64,000 nucleotides of DNA from an uncultured Chloroflexales bacterium. Lineage in GTDB: Bacteria; Chloroflexota; Chloroflexia; Chloroflexales; Chloroflexaceae. The DNA lies in the NCBI GenBank assembly GCA_937918935.1, contig CAKZSI010000008.1, positions 1-64,000 on the forward strand, read 5' to 3'. The notes under the pieces were generated by a model. It did no database searches. It was not told the origin of the DNA and saw nothing but the letters and a program-made list of their open reading frames with translations. Shown in pieces: positions 8,183 through 18,572 of the stretch. The position numbers and the translations under genes are program-made. Numbering within the stretch: position 1 is the stretch's first letter; every line of letters begins with the position of its first letter.

Positions 8183-9349
8183 TCACCCCCCCACCCCCAG
8201 GGCCGCCAGCATAATCAGGGTAAAATTGTACCCCCCGTGAACGATCGCCGCCACGCTGGTGCTGCTGCGCTGGCGCACCACCCCGCACACGACGCCTACC
8301 AGAAAGACGACCAGCAGGGCGTCCCAGTTGTATTGGAAGGCATGGAGGCTCATAAAGAAGAGGTTGGAGAGCAACAACCCCAGCCGTGGCTGCAACACGC
8401 CCCGCACGGCCAGTTCCTCCCCCAACCCGGCGGAGATGCCGATCACCACCGCGCCAGCCGGGTTCATGGCAAAGGCAAACAACTGGTCAAAGGCTTCCTC
8501 ATCGGTCACCGGCCAGCCCATCAACCCCCAGAGCCACTCGATGCCCGTGCCAATCACCTGCACGGCGCCAGCGAGGAGGAGGGCCAGACCCAACCCGAGC
8601 AATGCCTGGCGCAGCGTCGGGCGGGTCAACCCCAGACGCGCCAGCGCCCCGCGCAGATCGCGGGTAATACCGAAGCCAACGGCAAGAATGGCCGCCGGGA
8701 TCGTCCAGATCAGACTGTAGACCTGATCGCGCAGCAACCCCGCCGGGTCGCGCCCGCCAGCCTGAGCGGCCAGATCATCAACCAGGGTCAGGAACGGCGG
8801 CGCACCGAGCACCACCAGGGGCACAATGGCGATCAGCCCGATGGTGGCCACGGCGATCAGCGCGACGGTATGCACAAATGACGCCGGATTGATGGGCACG
8901 ATCCGCGCAACCAGGCGGCGCATACCGGGCAGGATGAACAGCGCGCCGATGGCGATACTGCCCGTGATACCCAGCACGACCAGCCCCAGGCGCGCCAGAT
9001 CGGCCGGCGCCAGCATCGGTAACGCCCCCGCACCGGGCGACAGGCCGCTGGTCAGCACGTTTAGCGACAGACCCAGGGCGATCAGACTGACCCCGCCGAT
9101 CATCAACATGAGCCAGAGCGCCGTGGCGACCCAGGCCCAGTTGGGGCGCTCGCCGCCGAGGTAGGCCAGCACCGCAAGCATGGCGAAGGGCAGCGTGTTG
9201 ACGCTGGCGGCCATGATCTGACCGGGCTCCCCGCCAATGGCGCTGCCCACGGCGAAGAGCAGCACAAATAGCCCCAGGCCCACACCGAAGGGCAACAGAT
9301 TGATCGCTTGCCGCTGCTCCTCAGCGCGTACCCCGCCAGGCTCGGCCAT
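8183..9349 (-). CDS. CPBP-family intramembrane metalloprotease
   Basis: The protein has 388 residues and is strongly hydrophobic, with about ten predicted membrane helices. The CPBP (CAAX protease/bacteriocin-processing) motifs appear in order near the C-terminus: EELAVRG (EExxxR), FFMSLHAF (FxxxH) and HGGYNF (HxxxN/D). These residues bind the metal inside the membrane. I start at ATG 9349 (MAEPGGVR); the in-frame upstream extension reads through a palindromic repeat (9404-9431) and lacks membrane or family features. Substrate unknown. Its neighbour on the right is the receiver-EAL gene, also on the minus strand but 220 bases away. Confidence 0.85.
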   Translation of the reverse strand: MAEPGGVRAEEQRQAINLLPFGVGLGLFVLLFAVGSAIGGEPGQIMAASVNTLPFAMLAVLAYLGGERPNWAWVATALWLMLMIGGVSLIALGLSLNVLTSGLSPGAGALPMLAPADLARLGLVVLGITGSIAIGALFILPGMRRLVARIVPINPASFVHTVALIAVATIGLIAIVPLVVLGAPPFLTLVDDLAAQAGGRDPAGLLRDQVYSLIWTIPAAILAVGFGITRDLRGALARLGLTRPTLRQALLGLGLALLLAGAVQVIGTGIEWLWGLMGWPVTDEEAFDQLFAFAMNPAGAVVIGISAGLGEELAVRGVLQPRLGLLLSNLFFMSLHAFQYNWDALLVVFLVGVVCGVVRQRSSTSVAAIVHGGYNFTLIMLAALGVGG

Positions 9350-9403
9350 ACGCCTGCTCCTTCCTGTTCCCTCAGCGCCCCCTACGGCCAACCTCCGGGT
9401 CGC

Positions 9404-9431
9404 GGGATGGGGAAACCTGCTTTCCCATGCC
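9404..9431. repeat. GGGGAAA-type palindrome
   Basis: GGGATGGGGAAA pairs with TTTCCCATGCCC (two mismatches) around CCTGC. Same family as 1423-1455. The rest of this gap contains AATCCGCAATCCA near 9543, which also occurs in the long inverted repeat at 18432-18491. Confidence 0.6.
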
Positions 9432-9572
9432 CTGACACGCGGGAGCATATGGAAGCGCAACCCTTCGGGTCACGGATTGGAGCAGCCCGATGTTCATGTG
9501 CCCCTACCCGACGCGAGCATCTGGCACGTCACAACTACAAACAATCCGCAATCCAGAATCGTCAATTGAACA

Positions 9573-10829
9573 TTATCGCACCCAGACCCGCTGCTGCATC
9601 CAGCGCACGGCCACGTCGCCGGGCATGGGTTGGGCGATGGCATGGCCCTGCACCAGATCACAACCGATGCTTTGCAAATAGGCCAGCACCTGTACATCCT
9701 CAACGCCCTCGGCAGTACAGCGGAGCCCCAGGCTGCGCCCGAGGTCGACGATAAAGCGCGTAACCGTGCGCGACTCCTGCGACTGCATCGCCGTCATCAC
9801 GAAAGACTTGTCAATTTTGATTTCCGAGAACGGCAGGCGTACCAGTTGCAGCATAGACGAAAAGCCGGTGCCGAAATCGTCGAGGGCGAGGTGAAAGCCC
9901 TGCATGCGCAGGCGGGTGAGCAGATCGAGCGAGGCGATCGGATCGTCCATCGCGCTACTCTCCGTCAGTTCAAAGCTCAGGCGCTCGGCGGCAATGCCCA
10001 GTTGCGAGCAGCGTTCGCGTATCTCGTCGAAGAGGGCGGTATTGCTCAACGTGCGCGCCGAGATGTTCATCGCCAGTTGCATCCCCACCCCGGGGGTAGC
10101 GGAGAGCTTTCCGGGGCCGGCTCCATTGCCGGAGGTGCAGAGCGGCGCGAACCAGCGCAGCGCCTGATCGGTCACGTACAACGTCAGGTCGTCAATCAAA
10201 CCAGAGACTTCGGCCAGGGGAATAAAGCGCGTGGGCAGAATGAGGCCCTGCGTGGGATGGCCCCAGCGTGCCAGGACCTCGAAACCGGCCAGGGCGCCGG
10301 TGGCGCAAACGACCTTTGGTTGGAAGTAGGGCACGATCGCCCCGCTGAGAATGGCGCGCCGCAGCTCTTCAGCGCTAAGCGTCGCCGCTGGCGCCAATGC
10401 ACCTTCCTGACTAACTCCACGCTCGCCAAAACTCGACGGACCGGGGACCTCGCTCAGCAGCAACTGGCGCAGGCGGGCCGGCGTGAAGGGTTTGGCAAGC
10501 ACCCCGATGATGTTCAGGCCATGCTCTGCGGCGAGACGTCCGGCGGCATCGAGCACCCGCGTGCCAACGCCGCTGGTGATGATGATCGCCGCTTCACACC
10601 CGCGCAGCGCCAGGCGCTGGATCACCTGCACTCCGTCCATCTTCGGCATAACCAGATCCAGAGCGATATGGGTCGGGCGCCATTCCTCGACGGCGCGAAA
10701 GAACTCCTCGGGGTTTTGGGTATAGCACGTTTCCAGCCCCGCCAATGCGGCGATGGCGGTGATCGTCTGCCCGATCAGCGAATCGTCATCCAGTATCAAC
10801 AGACGTCTGCGCGACACACTGCTGGTCAT
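9573..10829 (-). CDS. response regulator with c-di-GMP phosphodiesterase (EAL) output
   Basis: The protein has 418 residues. The receiver domain (about 8-125) has the acidic triad start DDD (14-16), phospho-acceptor D58 in ALDLVMP and KPF near its end. The EAL domain follows (about 155-405): GFEVLARW in place of the canonical EAL triplet (E-V-L, a common variant), ELTES, DDFGTGF, IKIDKSF and AEGVED. The metal-binding and catalytic residues are therefore all present, and c-di-GMP hydrolysis to pGpG is expected. The ATG overlaps the stop of the hybrid kinase by four bases (ATGA), making that kinase the likely phosphodonor. Confidence 0.92.
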   Translation of the reverse strand: MTSSVSRRRLLILDDDSLIGQTITAIAALAGLETCYTQNPEEFFRAVEEWRPTHIALDLVMPKMDGVQVIQRLALRGCEAAIIITSGVGTRVLDAAGRLAAEHGLNIIGVLAKPFTPARLRQLLLSEVPGPSSFGERGVSQEGALAPAATLSAEELRRAILSGAIVPYFQPKVVCATGALAGFEVLARWGHPTQGLILPTRFIPLAEVSGLIDDLTLYVTDQALRWFAPLCTSGNGAGPGKLSATPGVGMQLAMNISARTLSNTALFDEIRERCSQLGIAAERLSFELTESSAMDDPIASLDLLTRLRMQGFHLALDDFGTGFSSMLQLVRLPFSEIKIDKSFVMTAMQSQESRTVTRFIVDLGRSLGLRCTAEGVEDVQVLAYLQSIGCDLVQGHAIAQPMPGDVAVRWMQQRVWVR

Positions 10830-13800
10830 ACACTCTGTTCCCCGCCCCCTTGTCCCTCGGCCTCGGCTAGAAGCGCTTCCCGCACCTTCCGCGCCAGGTC
10901 GGCGCGCCGGTAGGGCTTGCTGAGGAGCAGCACGCCTGGATCCAGGCGTCCGTGGTGCACAATTACGTTTTCGGCATAGCCCGACGTGTAGAGCACCTTG
11001 AGGCCCGGGCGCACCTGGCGCGCCGCTTCGACTAACTCACGCCCGCTCATACCTCCGGGCATGACAATATCGGTGAAGAGCAGGGCAACGTCATCGTGGG
11101 CGCGGACGATCTCCAGCGCCTCTGGTCCGGTCCCGGCCTCCAGCACCCGGTATCCCAGGCTCGTCAACTGCTGGCGGGCAAAGTGACGCACCGCCTCATC
11201 ATCTTCGACCAGCAGAATGGTCTCATTTCCACCCGGCCAGGCCCCTTCGATACCGGTTTCATAGCCGGCGACGTCCTCGACGCTACGTGGTAGATATAGC
11301 TTGACCGTGGTTCCCCGACCCGGTTCAGAGTAAATCGTCACGTGTCCTTGCGATTGCTTGACGAAGCCATAGACCATGCTCAGGCCGAGGCCGCTACCCT
11401 TCCCTTTCTCCTTGGTCGTGAAGAACGGCTCAAAGACGTGGGGCAAATGCTCCGGCGCAATGCCAGCGCCGGTATCCGAGACTGCGACCAGCACGTAGGC
11501 CCCGGGGGTTACGTCCGTGGAGCGATCCGCATAGTGCTGATCGAGCAACACGTTCGCGGTTTCGATCGTCAGTGTGCCGCCTTCCGGCATCGCGTCACGG
11601 GCATTAATACAAAGGTTGAGCAGCGCGCTTTCGAGTTGCGCCGGATCAACCAGCGCCGGCCACAGATTGGGAGCGAGGATCAGCAGTATCGTGATGTGTT
11701 CGCCGAGGACGCGGCGGATCAGCCCATCCATCCCTGTGATCAGCCGGTTCACATCCACCGCGAGGGGATCGAGGACCTGACGCTGGGCAAAGGCCAGCAG
11801 GTGCCGGGTAAGGGCCGCACCGCGCTGAGCGGCTGTGCTGATCATCTCGGCCAATGGCTTGAGATCTGGATTGCCGACAAGGGCTTCGCTCAAGAGTTCG
11901 GCATTGCCCTGCATCACCGTAAGCAGATTGTTGAAATCATGCGCCACCCCGCCGGTCAACTGGCCCACTGCTTCCAGCCGTTGCGCCTGGCGCAACTGTT
12001 CTTCGAGCTTCACCTGCTCAGTAATGTCCCTTTGAATGGAGACAAAATGGGTGCAATTGCCCTTCTCATCGGTAATAGGAACAATGCTGAATTCGTTCCA
12101 AAACTCTTCTCCTGATTTTCGGTAATTGATGACCTTTACTACTACGAACTCACAGCGCTGCAACGCGGCGCGCACGCGGTCAAGCTCGCTGCGTCGGGTG
12201 CGCGGGCCTTGCAGGAAGCGTGGACTGCGCCCGAGCGCCTCGGCGCGGCTGTAATCCGTTATCCGCTCAAAGGCATCGTTGACAAAAACGATCCGCGGGC
12301 CGGGTTCATCAATTGGCCGGGCCTCGGTGATCATCACCACGTCGTTCAGCCGCGCCACTGCCGTTTCAAGCAGGCACAACTGGTCCTCCATCGCCCGGCG
12401 CCGGGTCACGTCGCGAAAATAGACCGCCACGCCCTCCTCGGAGGGGTAGAGGCTGAACTCGATCCACAACCCCCGTCTGGGGAAAAACTCCTCGAAGTGG
12501 GCCGCGCGCTCCGTGGCCTGCACCTCGGTGTACTCGCGGTCGAACCGCGTTCCGCGGATCTGCGGAAATGCCTCGTAGATGCTCTTGCCGAGGAGATCGG
12601 CCCGGCGCTGGAGCAGGATCTGCTCGGCGGGGTCGTTCAGGTAGGCAATGCTCCCATCGGGAGCGATAATCGCGAACCCGTCGGTGATGCTTTCCAGGAT
12701 CGTTCGCAGACGGGTGGCCATGCGCTTTTGCTCATCAATACTGGTAGAGGTGCCGTACCACTTAACAATGTTGCCCTGTTCGTCGCGAAAGGGGATGGCG
12801 CGGGCCAGATGCCAGCGATAGCTCCCGTCGCTGGCGCGGAAGCGAAACTCGGCCTCAGAGGGCGTGCCGGCCCGCACCGCATGCTCCCAGACCGCGCGTG
12901 TCGCCTCCACATCCTCGGGATGCAGCAACGAAAGCCAGCCATCGCCCAGGGCCTGCACCGGCGCCTCCGGGCCACATAGATCAGCAATGGCATGACTTAT
13001 GTAATCAACCTTCCCCGCGACATCGGTGGTCCAGACGATCGACGGCAATGTCTCGGCGAATTGCCGGAAGAGCGCCTCACTCCGGGCCAGCGACGCCTCC
13101 ATCTCCCTGGCTCGCGAAATGTCCTGCACCGCTCCCTGGACTGCAATAATCTGACCGGCGGCGTTGCGCACCGCACGTCCAAATGCGCTGACCCAGAGAC
13201 GTCGTCTGCTCGCAGTGATAATCTGAAACTCCTCATCGTAGGGAGTGCCGTCACGGGCACAACGCTCGAAACATGCGCGCATATGCTCCAGGAACTCCGG
13301 AGCGATGAAGCGCTCAAAATCCAGCGTCTGCGGCGGTGACGTCGTATCCAGTTCGTAGATCCGCGCCACCTCATCGGTCCACTGCACCGGACCGGCGGGG
13401 AGATGGATGATCCATCCTCCCAGGCGCCCCGCCGTGCTGGCCATACGCAGCAGTTCATACTGCTCTTCCACAGCTCGTCGCCGCGCCTCGTTCCGCTCCA
13501 TGATGCGCAACAGAGCCATGCCCAACCCGGTCGCGGCGAGGACGCTGGCCGCCGCGCTCCCCCGATTGACCAGGGCGTACACCGACCATGTCTCGGGAGG
13601 CGGCTCCAGAGCATCCATCGCAGCGCCCAGGAGCATGCCCAGGATCGCGACGGCGAGAATAAACCAGACACGCCGCGCAAAGATCGCGACCAGTACCGGA
13701 AGGACGTACAGCGCCGCCAATGCCCTCATCAGCGGCATCACCCCATCGGCCACGGCAACCAGCGCCAGGGTTGCCAGACTCAGGGCCATCCAGAATGGTG

Positions 13801-13840
13801 GAGGTGAGGTCACAGGCAACTGGATCGCAGATCGTTTCAT
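10826..13840 (-). CDS. hybrid sensor histidine kinase with four PAS domains
   Basis: The protein has 1004 residues. Three to four N-terminal membrane helices (about 15-112) are followed by four PAS-type domains (about 130-245, 255-372, 378-482, 490-608). The phospho-acceptor helix has H634 in [11 protein letters not shown]. The ATPase domain shows the N box ([11 protein letters not shown]), DTGAGI and [13 protein letters not shown]-terminal receiver (about 880-995) has [12 protein letters not shown]. The fourth PAS has LOV-family wording ([20 protein letters not shown]), but Pro540 stands where flavin-binding LOV domains have Cys. It is a membrane kinase, probably passing phosphate to the co-translated receiver-EAL protein. 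The signal is unknown. Confidence 0.92.
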   Translation of the reverse strand: MKRSAIQLPVTSPPPFWMALSLATLALVAVADGVMPLMRALAALYVLPVLVAIFARRVWFILAVAILGMLLGAAMDALEPPPETWSVYALVNRGSAAASVLAATGLGMALLRIMERNEARRRAVEEQYELLRMASTAGRLGGWIIHLPAGPVQWTDEVARIYELDTTSPPQTLDFERFIAPEFLEHMRACFERCARDGTPYDEEFQIITASRRRLWVSAFGRAVRNAAGQIIAVQGAVQDISRAREMEASLARSEALFRQFAETLPSIVWTTDVAGKVDYISHAIADLCGPEAPVQALGDGWLSLLHPEDVEATRAVWEHAVRAGTPSEAEFRFRASDGSYRWHLARAIPFRDEQGNIVKWYGTSTSIDEQKRMATRLRTILESITDGFAIIAPDGSIAYLNDPAEQILLQRRADLLGKSIYEAFPQIRGTRFDREYTEVQATERAAHFEEFFPRRGLWIEFSLYPSEEGVAVYFRDVTRRRAMEDQLCLLETAVARLNDVVMITEARPIDEPGPRIVFVNDAFERITDYSRAEALGRSPRFLQGPRTRRSELDRVRAALQRCEFVVVKVINYRKSGEEFWNEFSIVPITDEKGNCTHFVSIQRDITEQVKLEEQLRQAQRLEAVGQLTGGVAHDFNNLLTVMQGNAELLSEALVGNPDLKPLAEMISTAAQRGAALTRHLLAFAQRQVLDPLAVDVNRLITGMDGLIRRVLGEHITILLILAPNLWPALVDPAQLESALLNLCINARDAMPEGGTLTIETANVLLDQHYADRSTDVTPGAYVLVAVSDTGAGIAPEHLPHVFEPFFTTKEKGKGSGLGLSMVYGFVKQSQGHVTIYSEPGRGTTVKLYLPRSVEDVAGYETGIEGAWPGGNETILLVEDDEAVRHFARQQLTSLGYRVLEAGTGPEALEIVRAHDDVALLFTDIVMPGGMSGRELVEAARQVRPGLKVLYTSGYAENVIVHHGRLDPGVLLLSKPYRRADLARKVREALLAEAEGQGGGEQSV

Positions 13841-14433
13841 ACGTCCTCACCTGCCTGACGCAACCGTCTGCACATCCAGAATCGTGGCCGCACCTTCCAT
13901 GTGGTAGTGCAGCAGCATTGTTGCAGCCACTCATTGCCAGAGAGGAGCGTTGCCGCGAACGTGAAGCCCTGCCCAGCACCCCCGCCGGTCAGAAGCGTGA
14001 GGCGTCGCTTCTCAATGTCTCCACTTCGCTGTGTCTGGCGCCACCCTCCTCATACCTGTGGTGGAGAGGTAAGGATTGGTGGAGAACCAGGAAGCACCAT
14101 CCTTCACCTCAGGCGACCCGGTCGCAGTACCTCCCCCCATCATCATGTTACCGTATAACTGCTGACATATGGGCGGACGGTGCGGCAAAACTTGCCCTGT
14201 ATTCTAATCATACGTTACCGATATTACCCCGTGCACCCTCCCGACCGATGAGGCGGAGCCTGAGTCGCCCGGGTTGACCCGCTATTCCGCTCGCCTCGGC
14301 GGACCTGTCCTGATTTTACCAGAGCATGCGCCCGCTGCGGGCGGACAGTAGTAAGGGGCAGCATCGTAGCCTCTCCGCCCCCCGGACAGCACCTCGGGCG
14401 TGAACCTTGTTTAACATTTCTTTGCAAAGACTG
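13841..14433. other. long intergenic region, no gene recognised
   Basis: Divergent gap between the kinase and the SRPBCC gene. I see an imperfect inverted repeat (AGGT-AAGGAT about 14068-14078, pairing with ATCCTTCACCT about 14099-14109) and an AT-richer patch about 14130-14230 that may hold the kinase promoter. No coding frame has family similarity. Confidence 0.3.
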
Positions 14434-14462
14434 TTGACAGGCGTGACAAAACCACGTATACT
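14434..14462 (+). promoter_or_regulatory. consensus promoter of the SRPBCC gene with flanking operator-like repeats
   Basis: Perfect TTGACA (14434-14439), exact 17-base spacer, TATACT (14457-14462). A perfect palindrome CTTTGCAAAG (14420-14429) lies just upstream. The related CTTTGTGCAAAG lies just downstream (14465-14476), followed by two more TGTGCAA copies and a second TTGACA (14479-14484). The arrangement looks like regulator sites bracketing a strong promoter. Confidence 0.75.
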
Positions 14463-14551
14463 GTCTTTGTGCAAAGCATTGACAAACCTGTGCAACAGAC
14501 TGTGCAAATGCACAGAATCGTGGGCCTGCCGCCCGGAGAGGAAACTGACCA

Positions 14552-15031
14552 ATGATTAATGTTACGCGCCAGGCCTATCTGGAAGGCTTCACCCCAGCCG
14601 AGATCTTCGCCGCTCTCTCCGACTCGCAGGCCATTGCGCATATTTTGCCCCGTGTGCAACGGGTTGAGGTCACCCGGCGCGACGATGTGGCTCGCACCGC
14701 ACGTCTGGTGACCTACATGAACATTGGCGGCATCTTTGGCACTATCCGCTCCGAGGGCGAACTGTTCTGGGAAGATGACCGTGCCATTCGCTTCAAGGTG
14801 CGCACCCCGGTTGAAGTTGAGACGTCCTGGGAACTACTGCCAGTCAAAACCGGCACGGATATTCAGTTGTCCACCTCGCTCAACCTGGCGCCAATGCTCG
14901 GCCCGATGGCGTCCTTTGTCCCTACCCAGCAGGTGAGCGCTATGATGGCGACCGAGTTGGAAGGGGTGCTCAAGGCGCTTGCTCGACGTATGCGTGAGAG
15001 CCGGCTCCAGGAGCGCGCTATCGCGGCATAA
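14552..15031 (+). CDS. SRPBCC (START-like) superfamily protein
   Basis: The protein has 159 residues. It resembles polyketide-cyclase/START-type proteins that bind a hydrophobic ligand in a helix-grip fold. It opens with RQAYLEGFTPAEIFAALSD, has the central strands GTIRSEGELFWEDDRAIRFK and a long C-terminal helix (MATELEGVLKALARRM). AGAGGA precedes ATG 14552. The unusually good promoter with bracketing repeats suggests tight regulation. A hairpin followed by TTTT (15057-15091) ends the unit, so it appears monocistronic. Ligand and function are unknown; no active-site residues can be named. Confidence 0.75.
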   Translation: MINVTRQAYLEGFTPAEIFAALSDSQAIAHILPRVQRVEVTRRDDVARTARLVTYMNIGGIFGTIRSEGELFWEDDRAIRFKVRTPVEVETSWELLPVKTGTDIQLSTSLNLAPMLGPMASFVPTQQVSAMMATELEGVLKALARRMRESRLQERAIAA

Positions 15032-15056
15032 CAACTCGCCGGTGCGCTATATAATA

Positions 15057-15091
15057 GACCTCGCGGCCTGACAGCGCCCGTGAGGTCTTTT
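15057..15091 (+). terminator. intrinsic terminator after the SRPBCC gene
   Basis: GACCTCGCGG (15057-15066) pairs with CCGTGAGGTC (15078-15087, one wobble pair) and TTTT follows (15088-15091). Confidence 0.7.
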
Positions 15092-15234
15092 GGCGTTTGC
15101 GCCTGCATTGTTTTGCGTGGACTCGCGAGGGCTTCACCCTCCCAAGATGCCTGCCCTGGCGCTGCGCGGCGCAGCCGCACGTGCAACCGATAAACCGGAG
15201 GTTCTCCCCTCCACCCACATGCCGGAAGCATCGC

Positions 15235-17307
15235 ATGCCACTGCCATTTCTCAACCTCTATCGCCACGGCTTCGCACGGGTCGCCGTGGCCGTGCCCGCC
15301 GTGCGCCCGGCCGACCCGGCGTTCAATGCCGAACGCACCATCGCCCTGGCGCAGCGCGCCCATGATGCCGGCGCGGCGGTGGCGCTGTTTCCCGAACTGG
15401 GTCTTTCGGCCTATACCAACGAGGATCTCTTTCACCAGGCCACCCTGCTCGAGGCCACCCTTGCCGCCCTGGGCCAGGTAGTGGCCGCCAGCGCCCGGCT
15501 GCGCCCCCTGCTACTCGTGGGCGCTCCTCTGACCGTCGAGGGCAAACTCTTCAACTGCGCCGTCGCCATTCACGCCGGGCGCGTCCTGGGGGTGATCCCG
15601 AAAAGCTACCTGCCCAACTACCGTGAGTTCTACGAGAAACGGCATTTTAGCGCTGCCCGCGCCGCCCTGAACGCCACCATCGCTCTTTTCGATGCCACCG
15701 TTCCCTTCGGCTCCGATCTGCTCTTTGTGGCCCGGGGCCTGCCCGCCCTCACGATCCACGCCGAGATCTGCGAAGATGTCTGGACGCCCATTCCACCCAG
15801 CGCCTACGCCGCCCTCGCCGGGGCCACCGTGCTCTGTAACCTCTCGGCCAGTAATATCACCATCGGCAAGGCCGACTATCGCCGCGCCCTCTGCGCCGCC
15901 CAATCGGGCAAATGCCTGGCGGCCTACCTCTACTCCGCCGCCGGTCCCGGCGAAAGCACCACTGACCTGGCATGGGATGGCCATGCCCTGATCTATGAGC
16001 ATGGCGAATGCCTCGCCGAGTCGCCACGCTTTGCCAACGACGAACAGATTGTCTTCGCCGATGTGGACCTTGAACGGCTGCTCCAGGAGCGCATGCGCCA
16101 GACCAGTTTCGGCGACGCCGCCAGCGACTATTACCAGCGCCTGCAAACCTTCCGCCGTGTGCCCTTCGCCTTCGAACCGCCCAGGGGAGAACTGCCCCTG
16201 CTGCGGGCCGTCGAGCGTTTCCCGTATGTGCCCAATGATCCCGCGACCCGCGATGAACGTTGCTACGAGGCCTACAATATCCAGGTTCACGGCCTGATGC
16301 AACGGCTCAGAGCAACTGGCATCGGCAAGGTCGTCATCGGCGTCTCCGGCGGCCTCGACAGCACCCAGGCGCTGATCGTCGCCGCCCGGACGATGGACCG
16401 CCTCGACCTGCCGCGCGCCAACATTCTCGCCTATACCCTGCCGGGCTTCGCCACCAGCGAGCGCACCCGCGCCAACGCCCACGCGCTGATGGGCGCTCTC
16501 GGGGTCAGCGCCGGCGAGATTGACATTCGCCCCTCCGCCCTGCAAATGCTCCGCGACATCAACCATCCCTACGCCCGGGGTGAGCCGGTCTTCGACGTGA
16601 CCTTCGAGAATGTGCAGGCCGGAGAACGCACCTCGCATCTCTTCCGCCTGGCTAACTTCCACCAGGCCCTTGTGCTTGGCACCGGCGACCTGAGCGAACT
16701 GGCCCTGGGATGGACCACCTATGGCGTCGGTGACCATATGTCGCATTACAACGTCAACGCATCGGTACCGAAAACCCTCATCCAGCATCTCATCCGCTGG
16801 GTGATCCGTTCGGGCCAGTTCGACGAAGCGACGAACGCCACGCTCCTGTCCATCCTTGATACCGAGATCTCGCCAGAACTGGTGCCGGCCCGCGATGGCG
16901 CGGCCCAGGAGCCAGCGCAACACACCGAGGCCCTTATCGGCCCCTACGCCCTGCAAGACTTCAACCTCTACTACCTCACCCGCTTCGGCTTTCGTCCGAG
17001 CAAGGTCGCCTTTCTCAGCTACCACGCCTGGGCCGACGCGACCCGCGGTGAATGGCCCGAGGGCCTGCCCGAGAGCAGACGGGTGGCCTACGACCTGCCA
17101 ACGATCAAGCACTGGCTGGAGATTTTTCTGTACCGATTCTTCCAACTCAGCCAGTTCAAGCGCTCGGCGTTGCCCAACGGCCCGAAGGTCGGCTCAGGCG
17201 GCTCACTCTCGCCCCGCGGAGACTGGCGCGCCCCCAGTGACTCGAGCGCCCGCGTGTGGCTGGAGGAACTGCGCGCCAATGTGCCCGATATGCCAGGCTC
17301 TCCCTGA
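15235..17307 (+). CDS. nadE: NAD+ synthase, glutamine-hydrolysing
   Basis: The protein has 690 residues, the size of the two-domain enzymes that amidate nicotinate adenine dinucleotide with glutamine. The N-terminal nitrilase-type glutaminase (about 1-320) shows the Glu-Lys-Cys triad context: [24 protein letters not shown] and HAEICEDVW. The C-terminal synthetase has the PP-loop [12 protein letters not shown] (about 370) and the [12 protein letters not shown] motif. GGAAG lies six bases before ATG 15235; the in-frame codons before it have no family similarity. It is the last step of NAD synthesis, in the cytoplasm. The next gene, an NADH-dependent dehydrogenase, lies 116 bases away across a palindrome. 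Confidence 0.93.
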   Translation: MPLPFLNLYRHGFARVAVAVPAVRPADPAFNAERTIALAQRAHDAGAAVALFPELGLSAYTNEDLFHQATLLEATLAALGQVVAASARLRPLLLVGAPLTVEGKLFNCAVAIHAGRVLGVIPKSYLPNYREFYEKRHFSAARAALNATIALFDATVPFGSDLLFVARGLPALTIHAEICEDVWTPIPPSAYAALAGATVLCNLSASNITIGKADYRRALCAAQSGKCLAAYLYSAAGPGESTTDLAWDGHALIYEHGECLAESPRFANDEQIVFADVDLERLLQERMRQTSFGDAASDYYQRLQTFRRVPFAFEPPRGELPLLRAVERFPYVPNDPATRDERCYEAYNIQVHGLMQRLRATGIGKVVIGVSGGLDSTQALIVAARTMDRLDLPRANILAYTLPGFATSERTRANAHALMGALGVSAGEIDIRPSALQMLRDINHPYARGEPVFDVTFENVQAGERTSHLFRLANFHQALVLGTGDLSELALGWTTYGVGDHMSHYNVNASVPKTLIQHLIRWVIRSGQFDEATNATLLSILDTEISPELVPARDGAAQEPAQHTEALIGPYALQDFNLYYLTRFGFRPSKVAFLSYHAWADATRGEWPEGLPESRRVAYDLPTIKHWLEIFLYRFFQLSQFKRSALPNGPKVGSGGSLSPRGDWRAPSDSSARVWLEELRANVPDMPGSP

Positions 17308-17320
17308 CCCTGCAAGCAGG

Positions 17321-17349
17321 GGTGTGGGGAGACCTGGTTTCCCCACACC
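17321..17349. repeat. GGGGAAACC-type palindrome
   Basis: GGTGTGGGGAGACC pairs with GGTTTCCCCACACC (one wobble) around a single T. Same family as 23635-23665. Confidence 0.75.
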
Positions 17350-17423
17350 CCCCAACCGGATGGGGAAGGTGGGTTCCCGGCAAGACCAGACCCTCCCCGC
17401 CGGAAGAGAAGAAGGAGAGACGC

Positions 17424-18419
17424 ATGCGCGTCCTTGTGTACGACACCCATTCCTACGATCGCACCTTTCTCGATCAGGCCAATCAGGGTCGCCACCAGAT
17501 GGAGTACACCTCAGCCCAGCTCGACCCCCACACCGCGACCCTGGCCCAGGGTTACGATGCCGTCTGTCTTTTCGTCAACGACCGCGCCGATGCGCCGGCC
17601 ATCGAGCGTCTGGCCAGCGGCGGCGTGCGGATGATCGCCCAGCGTTCCACCGGCTTCAACAACATTGACCTGGTCGCTGCCCGGCGTCACGGGATCACGG
17701 CGATGCGCGTCAGTTATTACTCGCCCTATTCGGTCGCCGAGTTCGCCGTCGGCCTGTTGCAGACCCTCAACCGGCGCATCCACCGGGCCTACAACCGCAC
17801 CCGCGAGTTCAACTTCCGCCTGGCCGGCCTGCTGGGCCATGACCTGCACGGGCGCACCGTCGGCGTGGTGGGCACCGGCAAAATCGGTGCAATCTTCGCG
17901 CGTATTATGCACGGCTTCGGCTGCCCGCTCCTGGCCTACGATGTGCGCGAAAACCCCGACTGCCTGGCCCTGGGCGCCACCTACGTCAGCCTGGAGGAAC
18001 TGCTGCGTCGTGCTGACATCATCAGCCTGCACGTGCCCCTGCTGCCCGAGACCCACCATATGGTCAACGCCACGACCCTGGCGCTGATGAAGCCGGGCGT
18101 GATGCTGGTCAACACCAGTCGCGGCGGCCTGATCGACACCGAGGCGCTGATTGCGGCCATCCAGCGCGGGCACGTCGGCGCCGTGGCTCTCGATGTCTAC
18201 GAGGAAGAGGAGGGCAAGTTCTTCCGCGATCTCTCCGACACGGTGATAGGTGACGAGGTGCTGGCCCGCCTGATGACCTTCCCCAACGTGCTCGTCACCA
18301 GCCATCAGGCCTTCTTCACCTACGAGGCCATGACCACCATCGCCGAGACTACCATCCGCAACCTCACCGACTTCGAAGAGGGCCGCGAAAACGAGAACCT
18401 GCTGCGCCCCGGCCAGTAA
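17424..18419 (+). CDS. D-2-hydroxyacid dehydrogenase (D-lactate dehydrogenase-like)
   Basis: The protein has 331 residues. GAAGGAGAG precedes ATG 17424. The NAD-binding fold has VGVVGTGKIG, and the substrate/catalytic motifs are NTSRGGLIDTEAL, DVYEEEEG and the late histidine in SHQAFFTYEA. The wording matches fermentative D-lactate dehydrogenases (LdhA type), which reduce pyruvate with NADH, but other small 2-oxoacids cannot be excluded. It follows nadE on the same strand and is followed by a long inverted repeat before the ComM-like gene. Confidence 0.88.
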   Translation: MRVLVYDTHSYDRTFLDQANQGRHQMEYTSAQLDPHTATLAQGYDAVCLFVNDRADAPAIERLASGGVRMIAQRSTGFNNIDLVAARRHGITAMRVSYYSPYSVAEFAVGLLQTLNRRIHRAYNRTREFNFRLAGLLGHDLHGRTVGVVGTGKIGAIFARIMHGFGCPLLAYDVRENPDCLALGATYVSLEELLRRADIISLHVPLLPETHHMVNATTLALMKPGVMLVNTSRGGLIDTEALIAAIQRGHVGAVALDVYEEEEGKFFRDLSDTVIGDEVLARLMTFPNVLVTSHQAFFTYEAMTTIAETTIRNLTDFEEGRENENLLRPGQ

Positions 18420-18431
18420 GTGTAGATTTTA

Positions 18432-18491
18432 GATGTTGGATTGCGGATCGGGATGTCTGGTTATGTCACGCCCAATCCGCAATCCAACATC
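18432..18491. repeat. 17-bp perfect inverted repeat
   Basis: GATGTTGGATTGCGGAT (18432-18448) and its exact complement (18475-18491) flank a 26-base loop. There is no T-run. The inner part AATCCGCAATCCA also occurs near 9543, and a looser relative lies about 37550-37565, so it looks like a dispersed element rather than a terminator. Confidence 0.75.
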
Positions 18492-18572
18492 GGCCCGCCC
18501 CGTAACCTGCTCCTGCACTATCCGGTACACAGAGCGGAATATCGAGGGAGTATCGGGAAGGCGGGGGGCCAC

